Shown one piece after another: positions 41,985 to 45,705 of a DNA stretch of 45,705 nt. The translations under genes and the position numbers were made by a program. Under the pieces are notes generated by a model, which saw nothing but the letters and a program-made list of their open reading frames with translations, ran no database searches and was not told where the DNA came from. The DNA is taken from the NCBI GenBank assembly GCA_964518215.1, contig CAZFFP010000024.1, forward strand, positions 1-45,705, given 5' to 3'. Source of the DNA: CAYSGX01 sp964518215. GTDB lineage: Bacteria; Bacteroidota; Bacteroidia; Chitinophagales; CAIOSU01. Positions within the stretch are counted from its first letter, which is position 1, and each line of letters starts with the position of its first letter.

Positions 41985-42905
41985 ATGTCTGTGAAAAAAT
42001 TTTATTCCCGCGGAAAATTATTACTGACCGGTGAATATTTCATATTAGATGGAGCAGCGGGTTTGGCGATTCCCACCATTTTCGGACAAACCATGGAGGT
42101 TACTGAAGCGAATGCAGATGAATTTTCGCTGCAATGGAGCAGCTTTGATGTTTCGGGAAATGTATGGCTCACATTAGAAGTCAACAGTTTATCGGAATCT
42201 GATGCTTTTTCTCAACAGCAAAAAGATTTGATTCAAATACTGCGTGTGGCTCAAAGCATGAATCAAAAATTTCTTTCAGCAAAAAAAACTTATCGTGTTG
42301 AAACCCGATTGGAGTTTCCGAACGAATGGGGATTGGGGTCGAGCGCCACTTTGATTAATAATGTGGCGCAATGGTCGGGTGCAGATGCTTTTGCATTGTC
42401 TAATGTTACGTTTGGCGGTTCGGGTTATGATATAGCAGTGGCTCGTGCGAATGCTCCGGTTATATTCAGCAGAAAAAATCAATTGCCTGTTTTTGAAAAA
42501 ACTGTTTTTGAAAAACCATTTCTGAATCAATTGTTTTTTGTGCATTTGAATCAAAAGCAAAACAGCAGAGAAGGCATTTCGAGGTATCGGGAATTAGTGC
42601 AGGAGAAAACAGAAGTGTGCAACGCTCTTTCTGAAATTACTCATCAAATTTTAGAAGCAGATACAATGGAAGCATTTGCACGATTGCTTTATCAACACGA
42701 GGACATCATTTCTAAAGAATTACAATTGCCTAAAGTAAAAGATGTTTTTTTCAGCGATTTTGATGGAGCGGTAAAATCATTAGGTGCCTGGGGCGGTGAT
42801 TTTGTGCTGACAGTTACGCACCACAATTTTGAACAAACGAAAGCTTACTTTGCTTCCAAAGGATTTGAAACCATTGTGCCTTACAGGGAAATAATTTTTT
42901 CATAA
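41985..42905 (+). CDS. GYDIA-type GHMP kinase (mevalonate-kinase-like)
   Basis: A 306-aa small-molecule kinase. The N-terminus KFYSRGKLLLTGEYFILDG holds the first GHMP motif. The ATP loop is EWGLGSSATLINNV near residue 110, and GGSGYDIAVA near 145 gives the family its name. A C-terminal SLGAWGGDFVLTV closes the fold. GHMP kinases phosphorylate mevalonate, galactose, homoserine and related alcohols; in Bacteroidota this type is usually placed in the mevalonate route. ATG 41985 (MSVKKFYSRGK) is preferred to the in-frame GTG at 41976. The gene starts 101 bp from the divergent HYC_CC_PP-like gene and is followed 22 bp later by a glycosyltransferase. Confidence 0.85.
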   Translation: MSVKKFYSRGKLLLTGEYFILDGAAGLAIPTIFGQTMEVTEANADEFSLQWSSFDVSGNVWLTLEVNSLSESDAFSQQQKDLIQILRVAQSMNQKFLSAKKTYRVETRLEFPNEWGLGSSATLINNVAQWSGADAFALSNVTFGGSGYDIAVARANAPVIFSRKNQLPVFEKTVFEKPFLNQLFFVHLNQKQNSREGISRYRELVQEKTEVCNALSEITHQILEADTMEAFARLLYQHEDIISKELQLPKVKDVFFSDFDGAVKSLGAWGGDFVLTVTHHNFEQTKAYFASKGFETIVPYREIIFS

Positions 42906-42927
42906 AAATTCTTCCTAAATTCAAAAT

Positions 42928-44436
42928 ATGAAAACCACAGCGCAAACGGTTACCATTCTGCTTTTTCTGTTTGTGATTTCCGTATTGATTCGAGTGCCTT
43001 TGCTCGACCGTCCGCTATCGAAGCATCATGAATTTTGCACGGCAATTGCTTTAAGAATCATAAAATCGTGGGAAGAAAACGGCATCAAAACCATGCGTTG
43101 TAAACCCTCAACCAACTTCGGCAGACCTCAGGATAAATTCATCAACAACTTCGCCAGCGCTTCAGGAAAAATGACCGATGGTAAAGGCAATTACTTCTAT
43201 ATTTCTCACCCGCCATTAGCCTATTATATTCCTTATGTTGCTTTTAAAATAACAGGTGTCAAAGCCGATGTGTTACCTATTCAAATTTTTCATTTGTTCA
43301 TTCATTTGTTGAGCGGGTTGGGCGTTTATTTTATTATTTGTTCGCTGTATCCAAAAACCGGAAGTTTAAATATTCCGGCAATTATCGGATATACGGTTTA
43401 TTTGTTCAATCCGGCAACCTTGTGGTTTCAGAGCAATGTATATATGAGCGATATGTTTGTGCAGGTATTTTTTGTGTGGGCGGTGGCAGTTTGTGTAAGG
43501 CTGTTGATGAACGAGCACTCCCTGTTGAGCAAATTGATGTATTTGCTATTGCTCTGTTTTGCTATGGTTTACACTTCGTGGTTAGGCATATTTTTCTGTA
43601 TTTCGGCAGTAATATTAATTTTCAGAGGAAAACTGTTGTTTTCATTAGCCTTAATAGAAATTTTATTGACTGCTTTAGTATTGGGAATCGGCATTGCTTT
43701 TTTGCAATATGCCCGAATAGCCGGCATGGAAAATCTGAAAGAAGAATTGCTGTGTCGTTTTGGCGAAAGAAGTTCGTTTTACAATGGTTTCAGAGGTTTT
43801 ATTTTTCCCCTGATAGCCATTTTCAAAAACTATTTCTTCAATTATTTAGGCATGTATGCGATGTTGCTTTCAGGCGCTATAGTGGTTTTAATAATCCGAA
43901 AAAGAATACGCATGGGAAGCGTGCTCAGAAATATTTTTGCGGTTTCTGTTTTGCCTATTGTTTTGTTACATTTGTTTTTGGGCAATTATTCGGGGCACGA
44001 TTTTACGGTATTGTATGCCGCACTACCGTTTGCCATTGCTGCCGGTTTTTTAGCCGAAAGAGCCTTGCACGAAATTCGACTGTCGTATGTATTGCTGTTT
44101 GTAGTTTTTTTCTCGGCTGTTCAGGTAGCGCAATTTTATTACATCAATCGTCCGGGTGAAATTTCGCAGCGGGGCGACCGCTACGATGTTCAGATGAATG
44201 AGGGATTGTTTATCAAAGAAAATTCGGCAACAGACGAAGTGGTTTTTGCGCTCAACTATAAGCCATTGCCCGAAACTATTTGGTATGCCCGGAAAAATAT
44301 TAAAAGCATTACTTCGGAAGCGGAAGCCTTTACATTTTTAGATGCTACCGGACAACATAAAGGAGTGGTTTTTAGTATGGATGAAAACGGAAAATTGAGT
44401 TTTTATAAGTTGATGCATAATCCTCTGCATCGTTGA
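42928..44436 (+). CDS. GT-C-type polytopic glycosyltransferase (ArnT/PMT-like)
   Basis: A 502-aa inner-membrane protein with about ten to eleven hydrophobic segments. The first extracytoplasmic loop has LLDRPLSKHHEFCTA, in the place where ArnT/PMT-family enzymes carry their catalytic acidic residues, and a later loop has YFYISHPPLAYYIPY, like the HPPL motif of this family. A C-terminal soluble part follows the last membrane segment (residue ~410 on). Such enzymes transfer a sugar from a polyprenyl-phosphate carrier to lipids or proteins in the periplasm. The sugar and acceptor are unknown. It is 22 bp after the GHMP kinase and ends 10 bp before the convergent gene. Confidence 0.75.
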   Translation: MKTTAQTVTILLFLFVISVLIRVPLLDRPLSKHHEFCTAIALRIIKSWEENGIKTMRCKPSTNFGRPQDKFINNFASASGKMTDGKGNYFYISHPPLAYYIPYVAFKITGVKADVLPIQIFHLFIHLLSGLGVYFIICSLYPKTGSLNIPAIIGYTVYLFNPATLWFQSNVYMSDMFVQVFFVWAVAVCVRLLMNEHSLLSKLMYLLLLCFAMVYTSWLGIFFCISAVILIFRGKLLFSLALIEILLTALVLGIGIAFLQYARIAGMENLKEELLCRFGERSSFYNGFRGFIFPLIAIFKNYFFNYLGMYAMLLSGAIVVLIIRKRIRMGSVLRNIFAVSVLPIVLLHLFLGNYSGHDFTVLYAALPFAIAAGFLAERALHEIRLSYVLLFVVFFSAVQVAQFYYINRPGEISQRGDRYDVQMNEGLFIKENSATDEVVFALNYKPLPETIWYARKNIKSITSEAEAFTFLDATGQHKGVVFSMDENGKLSFYKLMHNPLHR

Positions 44437-44446
44437 AGTGTAAGTG

Positions 44447-45094
44447 TTACCTAAAACCCACAGGCACAAATCCGCTGCCGCTGGTGCGTTGACCCGGAGC
44501 GGTAATTACTGCTCTTCCCGAAGAATCGAGATAAGCCATAGAAAATTCGAGTTCGCGCATGAGTTTGCCATAGTAAAAACGCATATCGCGCTCAATGCAG
44601 ATAATGTTTTTGTAGCGCTGGCACATTTCAAAAAATAATATATCGAGCATGGTGCCGGGCACAAAAGAAAAGTCGAGTTTATAGCCCGAAACACACAGCG
44701 CGTTTGTTTTTTTGAGAAAACGCTCAATATTGCGCCTGTTCAGCCGAAGCGAACTGCAACTGCCGAAATGGACTATTTTTCCTGCCAATTGTCCGTGAGC
44801 AGTTTCGGCAAGCTCATCTAACGACATCATTTCCCTGCCCACCTTGATGGCATTAGGCTCACCATGAAACGCCAGATAGCAGATGTTGTAATCGGAATAT
44901 TTGCGTTTGTTGTACTCAAACATCCTGTTGGCAATTTCTTCTTTGGTGGAAGCGTGGCGATGGATGTATTTTATAGAAGAATTATCGTTTAAAAAGTCGA
45001 GTGCAGACTTGATGCTGTTGCGTTTACGCAAGTCTTCCGTCCAGTCTCCTTCGAGACAGAAAATGTGCTTGGTCCATGTTTTTGCGAAAATCAT
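44447..45094 (-). CDS. Small caspase/CHAT-like protein with a His-Cys pair
   Basis: A 215-aa cytosolic protein (start MIFAKTWTKHIFCLEGDW, preferred over a frame from 45130). Its core has the layout of clan CD cysteine peptidases: the strand and His of NICYLAFHGEPNAI (His77), then the strand and Cys of GKIVHFGSCSSLRL (Cys113). After it come GYKLDFSFVPGTMLDILFF and a helical C-terminal half ending in SGSGFVPVGF. The family is probably one of the DUF6642-like small proteins; I am not certain of the number. No TPR repeats, NACHT or sensor domain is fused to it. Substrate unknown; the protease reading is inference from the two motifs. Confidence 0.65.
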   Translation of the reverse strand: MIFAKTWTKHIFCLEGDWTEDLRKRNSIKSALDFLNDNSSIKYIHRHASTKEEIANRMFEYNKRKYSDYNICYLAFHGEPNAIKVGREMMSLDELAETAHGQLAGKIVHFGSCSSLRLNRRNIERFLKKTNALCVSGYKLDFSFVPGTMLDILFFEMCQRYKNIICIERDMRFYYGKLMRELEFSMAYLDSSGRAVITAPGQRTSGSGFVPVGFR

Positions 45095-45646
45095 ATAAAC
45101 CGGTTGGAAGGAAGGCAAATATGCACTCATTCGGGCGAATAAACAAACGTATGCAAGATTAAATTTTAGAATAGCGAAAATTTAATGTAATACCAGATAA
45201 ATAGTGTATTGTTATAACGTATAATAAAATCATCAATAAACATTAATTAATTGCAAATCAAATAGTTAGAAATATATTATGGTTAAATTAAATTTTATAT
45301 TTATACCCCGTTTTTTGCAGAGCGGGAGCGTTGTAAAAAGAGGAAAAAGGGCATCAAGGTTGTCCTCTCATTCCCTTTTTATTGAATCTGTTTTTCGGGG
45401 CTACATTTTTTTTCTTTTTCAACTCGTAGTTGCTGCTTTTCGCTCAGTTATCCAAAGCAATCGCGCCCAACCACAAACGTAGCTGCGATTACTCGAAACA
45501 CTATATGAAATCCCAGTTGTTATGAGGAATTCCCGAACCCAAGCGCTATTTGTCTGAACTATGATTTGCCTGATTCAATGATTAGCATGATTATTTTTTT
45601 AAAAAAAAGAGAGAAAATAGCTTTTCATTTCAATCAAAGCAATGGT
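45095..45646. other. Intergenic region with no recognised gene
   Basis: The first 200 bp are very AT-rich and probably hold the promoter of the CHAT-like gene. A 67-codon plus-strand frame (45279-45482) has no homologous look or ribosome site and is not called. Confidence 0.5.
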
Positions 45647-45699
45647 GCGCGAGCCGGCAAAATCCGGGCGGATCCTTCGGATTTTGCGCTTTTCTTTGT
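45647..45699 (-). repeat. 53-bp hairpin element, copy 2
   Basis: On the minus strand, ends acaaagaaaagcgcaaa and tttgccggctcgcgc are identical to copy 1 at 37339-37391. The stem is gcaaaatccg pairing with cggattttgc, and the loop is aaggatccgcc (9 of 11 like copy 1). Confidence 0.85.
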
Positions 45700-45705
45700 T
45701 TCGTT

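Noticed and set aside
43338..44159. 273-aa frame within the GT-C glycosyltransferase gene
   Set aside because: Out-of-frame reading of a membrane protein gene; no motif or start context.
45279..45482. 67-aa plus-strand frame near the right edge
   Set aside because: No domain, no leader signal, low-complexity start.

Overview
The window looks like chromosomal DNA of a free-living or environmental member of the Bacteroidota. The evidence is a TonB-dependent receptor with a carboxypeptidase-regulatory-like N-terminus, proteins ending in type IX secretion (T9SS) type A sorting domains, a GYDIA-type GHMP kinase, a menaquinone pathway, and many upstream boxes matching the Bacteroidota -7 promoter element TAnnTTTG. 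No rRNA, tRNA, CRISPR array, transposase, integrase or prophage gene was recognised. Most of the window is housekeeping DNA, but the intergenic spaces are unusually rich in several unrelated repeat families.

Layout. 1-1542: three minus-strand accessory genes (partial lipoprotein, 86-aa protein, membrane-anchored coiled-coil protein). 1617-6743: eno, carA and a secreted PIG-L-type deacetylase, all minus. 7083-8258: a thiolase. 8437-13685: a compact five-gene minus-strand operon (sodium/solute symporter, GNAT acetyltransferase, M20 amidohydrolase, alanine racemase, and an alanine/ornithine-racemase-like enzyme); the last four junctions overlap or are at most 10 bp apart. 14325-15362: a DUF4340-like protein. 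15371-18474: menA, menC and fabH (minus). 18611-21059: GT2 glycosyltransferase, ECF sigma factor and rsmG (plus). 21060-28463: one 7.4-kb gene for a giant secreted protein with two glycine-rich domains. 28869-33632: lepA, folD and sdaA. 33717-35851: T9SS cargo gene, an orphan sorting domain and a decayed sorting-domain tail. 35852-38053: repeat-dense DNA with a metallo-beta-lactamase-fold gene and a DoxX-like gene (which ends inside a repeat). 38849-41883: TonB-dependent receptor and its small HYC_CC_PP-like partner. 41985-45094: GHMP kinase, a GT-C-type membrane glycosyltransferase and a small protein with a caspase/CHAT-like His-Cys pair.

The most unusual signals are: (1) degenerate heptanucleotide (7-bp) repeat arrays placed exactly at gene 5' ends (TonB-dependent receptor, folD, eno), which in two cases are read as N-terminal codons; (2) two dispersed copies of a 53-bp hairpin element whose ends and loop are conserved while the middle of the stem differs with full base-pair compensation; (3) a small orphan protease-like protein; (4) the racemase/amidohydrolase/symporter operon; and (5) the giant two-glycine-rich-domain protein. 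All functional statements rest on reading translated motifs by eye; no database search was run.
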